Assembly (NCBI GenBank): GCA_944989445.1
Contig: CALYLW010000136.1
Location: 1,479,413-1,543,412, forward strand
Direction of reading: 5' to 3'
DNA from: Ampullaceana balthica
Lineage: Eukaryota > Mollusca > Gastropoda > Lymnaeidae
DNA: 64,000 bases
This document shows, piece after piece, positions 22,484-33,740 of the stretch; position 1 is the stretch's first letter; every line of letters begins with the position of its first letter. The notes under the pieces are model-generated. The model worked only from the letters and a program-made list of their open reading frames with translations. It was not told where the DNA came from and did no database searches. Both the position numbers and the translations under genes were made by a program.

Positions 22484-23709
22484 ATATAAGACGCATTTGT
22501 TGTCTGTCGTCTGTCTGGATGTTCCCTATCAACTCAAGATCCAGACAACCAAATAACGTGAAATTTGGTACACGTACACAAAATTATACCAGAAAGGTTA
22601 TTAAACAGTTTCGTTCTATATATATAAGATACTGGGGGCCGGGGGCCCAAAATATAGTTTTTCCTAATATGAGTTCTATAAAAAAAATAAAAAATTATCA
22701 TATTTCCCGTGTAGGTAGAAGCATAAAACTTTCGGTAGTTGTTAGGTATCATTTGGGATGCAACAGGTAAAAAATTATATAATTTATCTCTTACAGAGGG
22801 CAAGGGGCCCTATTGTAGTTTTCTTTCTTATATTTAAAACTGACTCAACACTCATTCTTCAAATTCACGGGAAGGTAGAAGCATGAAACTATGAGAACTT
22901 GCTGAAAACACTCTTATGACGATAATTGGCGCAAAATAATTAAAAAATGTTCCATTCATGGGTGGCCGGGGGCCAAAACCGTTTTTTTCCTTATATGAGC
23001 TATATAAAACTGAGTCAACACTAATTCCTCATCTTTCTTTGTAGGTAGAAACATGAACTTTGGAAAGTTGTTGATTACCCTCGCACGGTGGTAGCAGTCG
23101 AAAAAAAATTATCACTAACTGGGGGGCCGGGGCCCAAATGTTATACATATTAGACGCATTTGTTGTGTGTTAGTCTGTTCTCTAATAACTCAAGATCCAG
23201 ACAACCAAATAAAGTGAAATTTGGTACACATACACACAATTACATGAGAAAGGTTGTTAAACAGGTTTTGTTCCATATATATAAGATACTGGGAGCCGGG
23301 GGCCAAATATGTACATTGTTCCTTATATGAGCTTTCTAAAAAATAAAAATATAAAAATTATCCTACTTCCCGTGTAGGTAGAAGCATAAAACTTTCGGTG
23401 GTTGTTAAGTATCATTTGGCGATGGTAACAGGTAAAAAAAATTATATAAATTATCACTCAGTCTCTTGGGATTGCTGGTATAGACTTGCAGTCACCATGA
23501 TTTTCTCCTGGACAGTTGTATGTGGCCTGCTCCAGAGTTGTCAAAGAAGAAAATCTTTTTGTACACACTCCAAATGGAACTGCCAAAAATGTTGTCTATC
23601 ACATTGCTTTAAGTTAAATGTACCTTTTATTGCATGCAAATAAACAGTACTGTACGCTTCTATAGAAAACCTTCTTTTAAACCCGGGAAGGGCCGGGTCC
23701 TTGCCCCTA

Positions 23710-23711
<2 letters not shown>
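22484..23711 (+). mobile_element. Helitron-like units 3 and 4
   Basis: A third start (GTACATATAAGACGCATTTG at 22488) lacks its own end and runs into a fourth start (TATACATATTAGACGCATTT at 23143). The final end, ACCCGGGAAGGGCCGGGT then CCTTGCCCCTAG, is followed by T at 23712. The conserved 5' block CAAGATCCAGACAACCAAAT is in both. Confidence 0.65.

Positions 23712-23772
<61 letters not shown>
23712..23772. repeat. (TA)n microsatellite
   Basis: About 30 TA units immediately after the Helitron 3' end. Confidence 0.9.
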
Positions 23773-23775
<3 letters not shown>

Positions 23776-23776
23776 T

Positions 23777-24112
23777 TCCCGTATATTCCTGCGTATAAAC
23801 TGATTTTTAACCCCTAAAATTTTTCTCAAAATTCGGGGATCGTCTTATAGGCTAGCTATCTTCTTATCGTATTTGTTGTACCTGTTCATACATTACAACA
23901 CTAACAGCGTAATACAGTGCAATAAACAAATGGCTAACAGTCAATATCCCATCATGTGTACCAGCGAAAAGAAAGAAACATGAAACCCGTTTGAAACTTA
24001 AAGTGTGTAGGAAGAGGGGTAGTCTTATACGGCAAAAATAACTTATAACTTATATTTTATCATAAAAAGTGGGAGGGTATGCAAAGTCGACTTATACGCC
24101 GGAAGATACGGT
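23777..24112. mobile_element. MITE with CCGTATnTTCCnGCGTATAA ends
   Basis: The left CCCGTATATTCCTGCGTATA and the right TATACGCCGGAAGATACGG are inverted repeats; GTCGACTTATACG is inside the right arm and TCTTATAGGC inside the left. Ends of this type recur as MITEs in many animal genomes; the superfamily is not assigned here. Confidence 0.65.
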
Positions 24113-24338
24113 ATATATATATATATATATATCATGCAAATGGTAAACATTGTACAAAAATAAATTATATGCAGAGTTTCATAGACTTTATCATTTGTTT
24201 GTACATAAACAATCGTTAAATGAACACACAATGATCCACACTCAGTTAGAGACATGCTATCAATAACGCGTTCTTTCTATTTTAATGGTATTATTAGTAA
24301 TTACTTAAGCGTCTTACACAATTTTAAATTTTTAACAG

Positions 24339-24377
24339 GTAGGACTAGGGCCCCATCAACTGGTGTGGGATCACGAG
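24339..24377 (+). CDS. Micro-exon B, module 4
   Basis: 39 nt after TTTTTAACAG and before GTGAAC, phase 1-1, reading RTRAPSTGVGSR. Both splice sites are intact. Confidence 0.75.
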
Positions 24378-24401
24378 GTGAACATTTTGTACATTAAAAG
24401 A

Positions 24402-24448
<47 letters not shown>

Positions 24449-24879
24449 TATATAATAGTAATCAGTGATATGGAATAATGTTAAAATAGTAATTTATGTA
24501 CGGTAATTTAGTGCAGTTAACATTTCAATGGTGTATCTTTATTATTCAGTCAATATTATTTTAATCATTAAGAAACAATTACGTTATATGTAAGAACGAT
24601 ACATGTAGATTTTGAAACATCTGACTGAATAAATAAAAATTCCTGGAAGTCCTAGTGTAATCAAACAAAGTCTTTTAAATTTAGTTTTGTAACAGTGACC
24701 AAAATTTAAAATTTCAAATCCCCTCTCCTGTGCTCTCCCTCTCTATCTCTCTATCTGTCTCTTTTCTCCCCGTTTTCTAGCTAATTCATGCACACTAACA
24801 TACACCCTAACACACAAAAATTCACACACCAATTTGTAAAATTCGGTTGAAATGTATTTTTAAAACAATCTTTCGGCAG

Positions 24880-24900
24880 ATTCCAATCGTTTCGAGACAG
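24880..24900 (+). CDS. Micro-exon C, module 4
   Basis: 21 nt after CTTTCGGCAG and before GTATGT, phase 1-1, reading SNRFET. Confidence 0.75.
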
Positions 24901-26189
24901 GTATGTTGAAGATGAATTGGAATTCGAAACAAACGAAAAATTTTGATTCTTTGTGTTTTTGTTTTCTTTTCAATCAAAGACTGATCTCTCTTTTTCTTCC
25001 TATGCTATGCAATAGCACTAATATTTCAGTGCAACATTTATCCGCTCGAGGGTAGGAACATTAAATGAATTTTTTCTAATTATTTTTAAGTCGGTCTTAA
25101 AATATGTAAACATTCCTCTAATTGTAAAAGGAATATTTTGTGTCATTGTTGATCAATTATACGTTCTTTCATTCATCCAATTGCAATGGAAAAAAGTCCA
25201 AGGATATTCCTCATATGTCATATGCGTCCAGTCTAAATTTTTAAATAAAAATTTGGCTTTTAGCAACAAACTCTAATACTCAAAGGAATTCAATTCATAA
25301 TATCTTATTAGAAATCCGTTTTTAATAGTTTTATCCATTAAAGTCATATGATTAATTTTACAAAAACTACCGGTATATTTTTTGTTTTAAATGAAGACCT
25401 AGATCTACATTATTTTGAATTTTATGAAATAAATATTACATGGATTACTTCATCCATCTAACTTTAAAATGTGTATTCGGTAGTTCATATTAAAATACTC
25501 GAGGTAACTGAGTTCAGAATATCCGTCACTTCTGTTTGGGGGTAGAGGTGTGTGTGGGAGGGTTTTCTACCTGTAAAATAGTTACGACGATTATGGGTCA
25601 AAAAAAATGATGAGTTTTTTTTCACTTTTAAAATAATTTTTTCTTAATTATTGGAGAACATTTTGTATAATTTCTTGAGATTTTATATTATTCAAATAGT
25701 TAGACAAATGATTCCTAATACATTTGGAATATTCAATCTTCACACATGGACAGTTAGTTGAATGTGGCGTGATCGTGTTTGGGAAAACGTTATTAAAATA
25801 ATATTTGCATTCACTCACTAGATCTTAAAGCAAAGCAAATAAAAACATGTATTCCAGAATTAGGTAAATAAATTAATTTAACAAAACTCTCATACGTTTG
25901 GTTTAGTTATAGAAAAATATGATCAGCTAGTGAAATCGTATTAATGCAATGAAATTTACACCGATTAAAAGCTTTATAACAAGTAGTTCAATGAAAATAA
26001 AACACTTCCAAGTGTATGAGAAAACGACTGTCACTCAAATATCAAATAATAAATGTGTTATATTATTAACATTAATCAATTTTCAATTACAAAAGAAAAA
26101 ATAATAATAAAAACGTGGAAAACCAGGGAATTGCATTCCGGTTACTTTGAACAGCAAAGAAAATTGTATGTATACTACTTAGAATGTAA

Positions 26190-26560
26190 ATAAAAGGTTC
26201 ATCCTAATAGCACATACATTTCAATGGGACGTTTATATGCTCGGTGCAAGAAAACGAAATGAATATTTTTTTTAATAAAAATTTTATAAAGTCAGCAATA
26301 CAGTCTATAAAAATTCCTCTATTTCTTTGAAATTATTATTTTGTAACCCTATTTGTTTATCACTTATACATTCTTCTATTCATCCAATTTGTAATTGTAA
26401 AAGTCCATGTACATTCCTCATACGCCATAGGCGTGAATAGAATACTCTTTAAAACATACTTTAATACTCAAAGAAATTTAACTCATAATATCCTATCAGA
26501 AATCCATTGTTTAACTATTTTATCCATTAAAGTCATATTTTTTTTACGATACCTAACAGT
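26190..26560 (+). repeat. Partial internal duplication of post-C intron, module 4
   Basis: AATAGCACATACATTTCAATG and the following CTCGGTGCAAGAAAACGAAATGAAT, AAAATTCCTCTA and ATTCATCCAA blocks repeat sequence found at about 25010-25330 of the same module and at 15610 and 29590 of others. No second C exon accompanies it. Confidence 0.6.
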
Positions 26561-27000
26561 ACTTCATTCTTGAAAAGATATCTAAATCTACATAAATTTG
26601 ACTTAAAAAAACACAACTATTTCATGGATTAGTGGATCCATCTAGCTTAATAAAATGTATTTGATTATCCGTATTAAAATACATGAAGTAACTAGGTTCA
26701 AAATATCCACCCCTTGGAAGTGTCGGGGGAAAAAAAGGGGGGGGGGTGGTTACCTGCCTGTGACCCAGTTACGACGAATATTGGTCCAAAATAATAATAC
26801 ATTTTTATATCTTTTAAATATGTTTTGTTAATTATGGGAGATACTTTTGAACGTTGTCCGGGTATTTGATGTTATGCAAATTGTTACAATTTTGATTCCT
26901 AGTTTATTTTGAAAGTTCATGCTTCACACGAGGACAGTTAGTTGAATGTGGCCTGCTTGTGCGTGGGGGAAAGTTATTAATAATTTTAGCTCTCACTAGA

Positions 27001-27590
27001 CCAGGGGTCGGCGAACAGGGGTAAAATACCGCATTCGGGGTAAAAAGGGAATTCTTGGGGGTATTGCAGACTCACTGGGGACATATAAAATACCCTAGAT
27101 ATATTAAAATTCCCCGATTTGTACTTGTACGCTTGGAACATAAGCCTACTTTTTAACCGGTTCCTACCAGAAAACGCATTTTTAAATTTTATATCTATGT
27201 ACAATTGTACATATTGGAAACAAAAAGCAGAGGGAAGCACATTAGCGGCCTTTTCAGAGTTTGCCTTGTACTTTGAAGATTGTGGAAATATAACTTTTGA
27301 TGAATTTAAGGATATAGTTATCAGACATCTTACCAAGCTCAAAGAGTAGTTTATAGTTTACTTTCAGTTATTGACTCGCATAAAGTCAGTTGAATTGTAG
27401 ATCTCTTTTGATGTGACATTGCGGATGCACCAGATGAGACTCAAGGGATGGCAGAGGTACTTCTTGAACTTCAGTGCATTTAATGAGGCAAAGAAAGCAA
27501 ATCTGACACATTTTTAAACATTCGACATTTCAAAATTTCAATTAGTTTATCGAATTATGTCCAATTAAACATTATATTAAGAATGGCCGA
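27001..27590 (+). mobile_element. Probable hAT-derived insertion in module 4
   Basis: It starts with CCAGGGGTCGGCGAAC, a typical hAT terminus, and contains a short open frame (27119-27349) ending EDCGNITFDEFKDIVIRHLT. This interrupts the C-to-A intron and accounts for much of its extra length. The right terminus and target duplication were not resolved, and the protein assignment is weak. Confidence 0.4.
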
Positions 27591-27620
27591 GCCGTTAGGC
27601 CTTTAAATCTTTTTGTACAG

Positions 27621-27659
27621 GGAAGGACAAGGGACCATCTCATGATTCCAGATCAAAAT
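27621..27659 (+). CDS. Micro-exon A, module 4
   Basis: 39 nt after TCTTTTTGTACAG and before GTAAGC, phase 1-1, reading KDKGPSHDSRSK. Both splice sites are intact. The last base (T) makes the joining codon to the next B a Cys, where module 3 gives Ser. Confidence 0.75.
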
Positions 27660-28084
27660 GTAAGCGATTTAACTTTGGAATAAATGAAAATAAAATGCTT
27701 ATATTTTCTTTTTTTTTAAACGTAAAAACACAACATGGCATCATTGTACGATAGTTAAGCAGTTACAGAAATAATTTAGAAAATGTACAAACATCTAGTT
27801 TTCTAAAAATGCGATATCCTCGGCTTTATAATAATTAAACGATTGTCTTGCTGAACTGTTTGAAACAATTGTTTTTGTGTATTGTGATTAATCGTCACCA
27901 AAAACTGAGCACGTTGACAACTGCTGGGTGGCTCATTTATCTCCCCGAACTTCTAGTGCAGTCAAACTGTATAACCCTTTTTTGTAACTGTTATAAGGGA
28001 TAAGTCTTAGTTTAAAATTTGAAATTCACTTTCCCGTGCTCTCCCGTTTGAAGACGTCTTTTTTAGGCATACCCTATTTAATAG

Positions 28085-28625
28085 ACCTTTTGTGTTCTGT
28101 GGTGCTTATTAGCCCCAGATCTTGCCCTAGAGGTTCGTCCACATGTCGGAAAAGAGATTGTTGGGATGCCATCAGGAGGGTTTCAAACACGATCCTTCAC
28201 TAACTGTCATTTAAAATTTGAAACATGTTGTTTGTTTGAAACATAGATAGCTGCACCGTTCCGTATCCTAAGCCGCCAGCATCTAAATCCCAAGAACCAT
28301 ACATAGTGTCATAAGCCTCCAGTGTGGGCTTGAGCGTAGCTTTGTAGCACTTCCTTTGACCTCAGGGGGAATTGTGTTCATCAGTACTATCCATATAGAA
28401 GAGCCCTTTGGGAGCCGATGGTCTGGCATGCGCACGACGTGTCCCGCACAGTGTAGTTGGCACTTCATAAGGCTTGAGTAAATACGCGGGAATCGTGCTC
28501 TGACAAGTACTTCGGTGCCTTGGACATTCTTTCCTACCATTTGATGTTGAAAATTTTCTTCGGGCTTTTGGTGTGAAAGTGATTTATCAACCTTTCATGG
28601 TTTGTGTACATGGTTCATGTTTCCC
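28085..28625 (-). pseudogene. LINE ORF2 C-terminal fragment, module 4
   Basis: The reverse strand reads LHCAGHVVRMPDHRLPKG followed by TIPPEVKGSATKL, matching module 2. Same orientation and place relative to exons A and B. Confidence 0.75.
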
Positions 28626-28629
28626 ATGC

Positions 28630-28631
<2 letters not shown>

Positions 28632-28669
<38 letters not shown>

Positions 28670-28712
28670 AGAGAGAGAGAGTGAGAGAAAGAGAGAGGTA
28701 GATAGATAGATA
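28632..28712. repeat. (TA)n and (GA)n microsatellites
   Basis: TA units followed by GAGAGAGAGA and GATAGATAGATA. Confidence 0.9.
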
Positions 28713-28914
28713 TGGTGAACATCGTAAATACAAATAAATTATATGTAGAGTTTCATAGACTTTATCATTTGTATGTACCCCAAGTTATCGTTTGGTGAAA
28801 ACAAAATGATTCGCGCACAGTTAAAGACATGCTCTCAATAACGCATTCTTTCTATTTAAATGGGTTTGCCAACAAATACTTGTGTATGTTACAAAACTTT
28901 AATGTTATAAACAT

Positions 28915-28953
28915 GTATGACTAAAGCCCCATCATCTGGTGGTTTATCACGAG
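28915..28953 (+). CDS. Micro-exon B, module 5, acceptor lost
   Basis: 39 nt reading MTKAPSSGGLSR in phase 1-1, with donor GTGAAC kept. The acceptor is ACAT where other copies have ACAG, so normal inclusion is unlikely. Confidence 0.55.
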
Positions 28954-29331
28954 GTGAACATTTTCTACATTAAAAAAAAATAATACTAATCGTTGACATG
29001 AACACATGTTAAAATAGTATTGTATGAACGGTTCTTTAGTAAAGTTAACATTTCAATTGTGTATCGTTATTTTTTTATTAATCTCTTTTTAATCTCTAGG
29101 AAACAAATTTAGTTCAATGTAACAACAATACATTTAGATTTCGAAAAATCTGAGAGAATCAATAAAAATGCTCGGAAGTCCTAGTGATATCAAACAAAGT
29201 CTTTTATATTTAGTTTTTATAGTTATAAAATATGCGATCTAAATTTAAACATTATATCCCCTCTCCCGCGTTATCTCTCTCTTTCTCTCTTTCATTCTCT
29301 CTAATTCACGCACACAGCCATACACACTCTT

Positions 29332-29334
<3 letters not shown>

Positions 29335-29372
<38 letters not shown>

Positions 29373-29416
29373 TACATATATATAAACTATTATAAATAAA
29401 TATATATATATATATA
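29335..29416. repeat. (TA)n microsatellite
   Basis: Two TA tracts separated by CATACATATATATAAACTAT; CA-rich DNA precedes, as before other C exons. Confidence 0.9.
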
Positions 29417-29478
29417 AATATATACAAACACGTTCATTCGTAGTATCTACGATATAATGCCGTTTTTAATTCTTGCAG

Positions 29479-29499
29479 ATTCCAAGGATTTCGAGACTG
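29479..29499 (+). CDS. Micro-exon C, module 5
   Basis: 21 nt after TTCTTGCAG and before GTACGT, phase 1-1, reading SKDFET. The last intact array exon. No A exon was found after it, because module homology stops near 30960. Confidence 0.65.
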
Positions 29500-30246
29500 G
29501 TACGTTGGAAATTGGAAATGATTTGAATTTTTATTTTAATAATTCTCAAACAAAACCTGAACGCTCATTTTTTCATCCAATTCTATGCAATAGCAATTAT
29601 ATTTCAATGCGACGTTTCTATGCTCGGGAAAAGAACGCTGAATTAATTTTGTTCAAAATGAATAAGTCAGTCTAAAAATCTGATAACATTCCTGTATTTT
29701 AAAAGGAAAATTGTCTGTCTTGATTTATTTATCCATTATCCGTTCTACCTTTAAGCCAATTGCAATGAAAAGAAGTCCATAGACATTCCTCATATGTGAT
29801 AGGCGTCCACAGACTAATTTAAAAAAAACAAAAACATCAGCTTTTAAAAACTTATCTTAATACTCAGAGGAATTTAACTGGTATTATATTTCCAGAAAAC
29901 CATTTTTTAAAACTATTTTTTCCATTAAATGCAAATGATTAAAAAAAATAACCTACCAGCATTTCATTTTTGAAAAGATTACTTAGATCTATATACATTT
30001 TTATTTTAAAAATAACTATCTCATTCTCTAGAGTCTAGAGTCTAGTGAATCTATCTAGTTTAATAAAATATATTTTTATTATCCATATTAAAATACTAAA
30101 GGTAAATGGTTTGAGATTATCCACTACTTCGGGGAGGCAGTAGATGATGTTTATCTCCTGTAAGCCAGTTACGATGGTATGGGTCCGAAATAATTATATA
30201 TTATGTTTTTTTTTAAAATTTAGTTAATTATAGGAGATATTTTAAA

Positions 30247-30812
30247 GGGGTTGTTATGAATTATCTTATAATAAAAAAGACCCGTAAAAACAAAGTTTTT
30301 GACTATAAATCCCTTATATATGAGACATAACTAAATGTATTGATTATGTTCAAACGCGACAAACATTTACAGACTGAATCTGTCTTAACTCCCCTTTGTT
30401 TTATAACCCCGGGGGTAGGGGGGTGGGAGAGGGAAAAGGTCTGGTCACCGATCGCTGGACCGAGCTCAGCTTGACACGTAAAATGTAAACAAAAGCACGC
30501 CGGTACATCGACGATGTGGCGTCAACGCGCGAACTGAACTGTCACGTATAAATAACAAACTGTGAAATTGAATTACATACGTTGTATAGAGATAAACTAA
30601 AAATGCATTAATTTAATTACGGTACGTTCGATCGATCTGAAATTTCGATACGATGCATTGTTAGGTGACACAAGTCTATGTGCCAAATTTCAGCTCGACG
30701 GCATCACGGAAAGTGGGTCATTTTTTACTTTTGTTTTTCCGTCCGCCCGACGATGAACGACAGACAGACAGACAGAGAGAGACGGCGTTGAAATTATTAT
30801 AAGGGATTTAAA
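30247..30812 (+). repeat. ~500-bp repeat family, insertion in module 5
   Basis: It contains ACCCGTAAAAACAAAGTTTT, TTGACTATAAATCCCTTA, GAGATAAACTAAAAATGCAT, GATCGATCTGAAAT and ends AAATTATTATAAGGGATTTA after a GACAGACAGACAG run. Module 4 (near 25690) lacks it at the corresponding place, so paralogous modules give its empty site. Confidence 0.75.
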
Positions 30813-30983
30813 AATAGCTAGACATTTGATTCCTAATCAATTTAGAAAACCTGTGATTCACAAAATGACAGTTAGTTGCACGTGTCCTGCTAGTGCGTCA
30901 TAAAACGTTATTAATAATTGTTGTACTCACTAGACCTTAAAGGAAAGGAAACAAAAAAATGTGTATCCAAAATCAAAATAGAG

Positions 30984-31140
30984 TCAAACCTGTCATAAGG
31001 AGAGCTTCTCATAACGAGAAATTCGCATAATGAGAAAACTTTTTATGGAAAAAATGCTCCTTTAACAAGAGAAGATTCGCATGACGAGTGACGCAGAAAG
31101 AGAAAGTCGCTATTTCTTGGAAATTCACGTGTGAGCCGGC
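30984..31140. mobile_element. Pogo/Tigger-like end fragment
   Basis: GAGTCAAACCTGTCATAAGG, CTTCTCATAACGAGAAATTC and GCATAATGAGAAAAC resemble the termini of Tigger-type Tc/mariner elements (CAGTCAAACCTCTCATAACG). No opposite end or transposase. A similar stretch is near 44730-44805. Confidence 0.4.
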
Positions 31141-31426
31141 ATTTCAGCCACGATGTATTGTGATGTGTTTAGCCCTCGGTCTGTTGGCGTATTGTTTTCG
31201 TGTGTGATCGAATTGTTGATGTTGATAAATGACTCAATTTAATGAAAATACATTTGGTACAGAATGTTTTAAGTATGCCAGAAAGTCAAGAGTATTGCTT
31301 TAACTTCAAACATTTTTGGTTAATTCAGTTAATAACGTTTTACCTTTCGTATCTGTTTCCAAACATTTAGCCATACTTCAAATAGTCATTAACAACATAT
31401 TGTCGGAATTGTTTCTTCAGCTCACT

Positions 31427-31590
31427 CAGTGCTGGATTTACCTATTTGCTAAACAAGCTATAACTTAGGGCCCCTGACTTATTGGGGGCCCCCTGAATTT
31501 TGTTTTCACATTTTTCACTGATATAGAATATCTAGACTTCAAAAGGGCCTTAAATAGCGTAGGGCCCCATCAAGTCTAAATCCAGCCTTG
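31427..31590. mobile_element. hAT-type MITE, 164 bp
   Basis: The ends CAGTGCTGGATTTACC and AAATCCAGCCTTG are inverted repeats with GGGCCCC blocks inside. Flanks AGCTCACT (31419-31426) and GGCTCACT (31591-31598) give an 8-bp target duplication with one mismatch. Confidence 0.75.
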
Positions 31591-31865
31591 GGCTCACTCA
31601 TTCTCTTATCAGTTGTAACAGACCACTGTTAAGAATTATTAACGTTTTCAATGGAATGCTCAGTGAAGCCCTATTGCAAACATTATTTGATGATAGGATA
31701 CAATTTAGATAAATATAACTTCCCGACACATCGAAAAATACACAACCTTTCAACCCTCGTAGATTCAAGTTAAAAACTTGTATTTTTCTACTTGTAGTTA
31801 CACATGTATAGGAATTCGACATTTCTTCTGCATCAAGCTTGACCTTACAACAAACCAAGTATTTT

Positions 31866-32673
31866 GATTGGTTATAGATGTGGAATTACAGTAGTTCTAC
31901 CAACAACTTCATCAATCACATCTGTCGCTCTGCCTACACCGCCATTCGTCAGATCAGCTCATTCCGTCATTTCTTAAGAGTTAGTGCAACAAAAACTCTA
32001 GTCTGTGCTCTTGTTCTAGCTCGCATTGATTATTGCAATTCTCTTCTGTCAGGTGCGCCAAAACAATGCATTGAAAAACTACACAAATTTCAAAATTCAG
32101 CTGCCAGACTAGTTCTTAAGGCAAAAAAATATGACCATGTTACTCCGCTACTTTACTCACTTCATTGGCTACCTATACAAGCTCGAATTGATTACAAAGT
32201 GGCTGTTCTCTGTCACAACTTCTTTTCTGACTCATCTCCTTCTTATCTTAATAAACTTCTGTCGGTCTACTCACCCAGTCGTCAGCTACGCTCTTCTAGA
32301 GACACACGTATTCTCTGTGTTCCTAAGACACGAACTAAAACTTTTGGCGAAAGGGCATTCTCTTTTTGTGCAGCCAAACAATGGAATTCTCTACCAACAC
32401 ACATCCGTAGTATTCCAACTACCAAGTCCTTCAAGACTGCACTTAAGACGGATCTTTTCAAAATGTATTTACAAAATTAATGAAACAACATTTGTTTTAA
32501 TGATTAGCGTAGCTTTTGTGTAACGTACTGTCCTTTATGTTGTTATTATGGTATGAATGGTTATTTAATTATTATATGTATGTTATGATCTCCATGTAAA
32601 GCGCTGTGAGCCCGGTTCCTTACTGGGATACAGCGCTATATAAATTATAAATTATTATTATTATTATTATTAG
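31866..32673 (+). mobile_element. CR1/L2-like LINE, 5'-truncated, long open C terminus
   Basis: An open frame of 200 codons (31878-32480) ends in a stop and reads ARIDYCNSLLSGAPKQCIEK, LHWLPIQARIDYK and FGERAFSFCAAKQWNSLP. This is the C-terminal domain of LINE reverse-transcriptase proteins. The 3' UTR has AAGCGCTGTGAGCCCGGTTC and CTGGGATACAGCGCTATATA and ends in (ATT)n. The intact frame makes it the youngest LINE piece here, but the reverse-transcriptase core and endonuclease are missing. Confidence 0.9.
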
Positions 32674-33171
32674 TTCTACTACTTTGTCTACGTAAAACAA
32701 CATTGTATCCATGAAGTAAAGCACCTAAAATGGTATTTAATTAGTAGAACAGGCATTCACATACTATTTTATTTATTATTATTTAATAATGTAGATATAT
32801 AATTTACAGGACTGTAACTTAAGTCTTTCCTTCATCGCTCGTTAGTACTTAAAATTATCTATAAATAGCCAAGAAAAGAAAAAATCTTTTTCATAACGAC
32901 TTCGTGTCCTCCTTCCATTTCCTTTAGGAATACTATCTACAGTCTACAGCTCTGCTTAATGCCAATTTATTCAATTGTATCATGTCAAGATCAAAATGAA
33001 TTTAGATTAAAAGTCAACAGTTTATGGCAACAGAGTCATTTCATGAGAAATAACGTAACATTAATAGGTATATCGTTATTACTTCATTATTTTGTTTTTA
33101 AATAAATCAATTAACACTCTTTTACAAATTGTAAATTAAGAAATTGAAGCAAAATATATGCAAACTAACAT

Positions 33172-33467
33172 GGGTGGGTCGCGGTGGTCGAGTGGCAGCG
33201 TACTGGACTGTCGAACCGATGGTCACGGGTTCGAATCCGTGTGAAGGCAAGGGTTTGTTCCCGGAACCTAGGGCGTCCCTGAGTCACCCCGCTCCGAATG
33301 GGTACCTAACACTACATGTAGTTAGGCGGCTGGGTAATGCGTGGAACCCACAAGGCCGTGGCCTGTGAACGCTGCATCACTTGCCAACAGATCATCTGTC
33401 ATGGTCTGTGGACGCAACTATCTACTGCATAGAAGGAGCGTCTGTATAGATAAGAAGAAGATAAAAA
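33172..33467 (+). repeat. tRNA-derived SINE, copy 3 (best preserved)
   Basis: A box GGTGGTCGAGTGGCA, B box GGGTTCGAATCC, then a body with CTAGGGCGTCCCTGAGTCAC, GTTAGGCGGCTGGGTAATGC and a GATAAGAAGAAG tail. About 295 bp. The tRNA-like head is not a functional tRNA, because the 3' side of the acceptor stem is replaced by the SINE body. Confidence 0.85.
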
Positions 33468-33740
33468 TGGCCTAAAAATTTTAAATAAGGACAAAGAACC
33501 ATCATTAATTACCTGCTAGGGCGTATTTGAGTGTGTGTGTGTGTATTTGTGAGTTTGTGTATGTGAATTTTTTGTATATTTGTAAGTGTTAGTGTATAAT
33601 TATATTTGTTAGTGAGTGTGTTTTTAAGTCAATTTTATTTATAATCTGACACATTAATCCGTATATTTATATTTAAAAAAAATATATTAATGCTACTTTA
33701 TCAGCAATAAGTTTCTTCATTCAAAAATACGTCTGATAAC

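Larger units (their letters stand above)
11442..30960 (+). repeat. Tandem module array carrying micro-exons B-C-A
   Basis: Four modules begin at micro-exon B: 11442, 14865, 24339 and 28915 (the last is cut off near 30960). Each holds, in order, B (39 nt), C (21 nt, 480-620 bp later), a CA/TA-rich or unique intron, A (39 nt), a conserved post-A intron (CTCGGCTTTATA, GATTGT, GAACT), an antisense LINE fragment and the next B. Introns align between modules well beyond the exons. Module lengths differ because of later insertions. A degraded earlier module spans about 5350-11441. This is segmental tandem duplication of a multi-exon unit. Confidence 0.8.

Noticed and set aside
31878..32480. 200-codon frame as a host gene
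   Set aside because: Sequence and the (ATT)n-tailed 3' UTR identify it as the 3' end of a CR1/L2-like LINE, duplicated at 16605-17102.
33172..33260. Functional tRNA gene
   Set aside because: A and B boxes are good, but the acceptor stem does not close and the sequence runs on into a 295-bp SINE body present in three copies.
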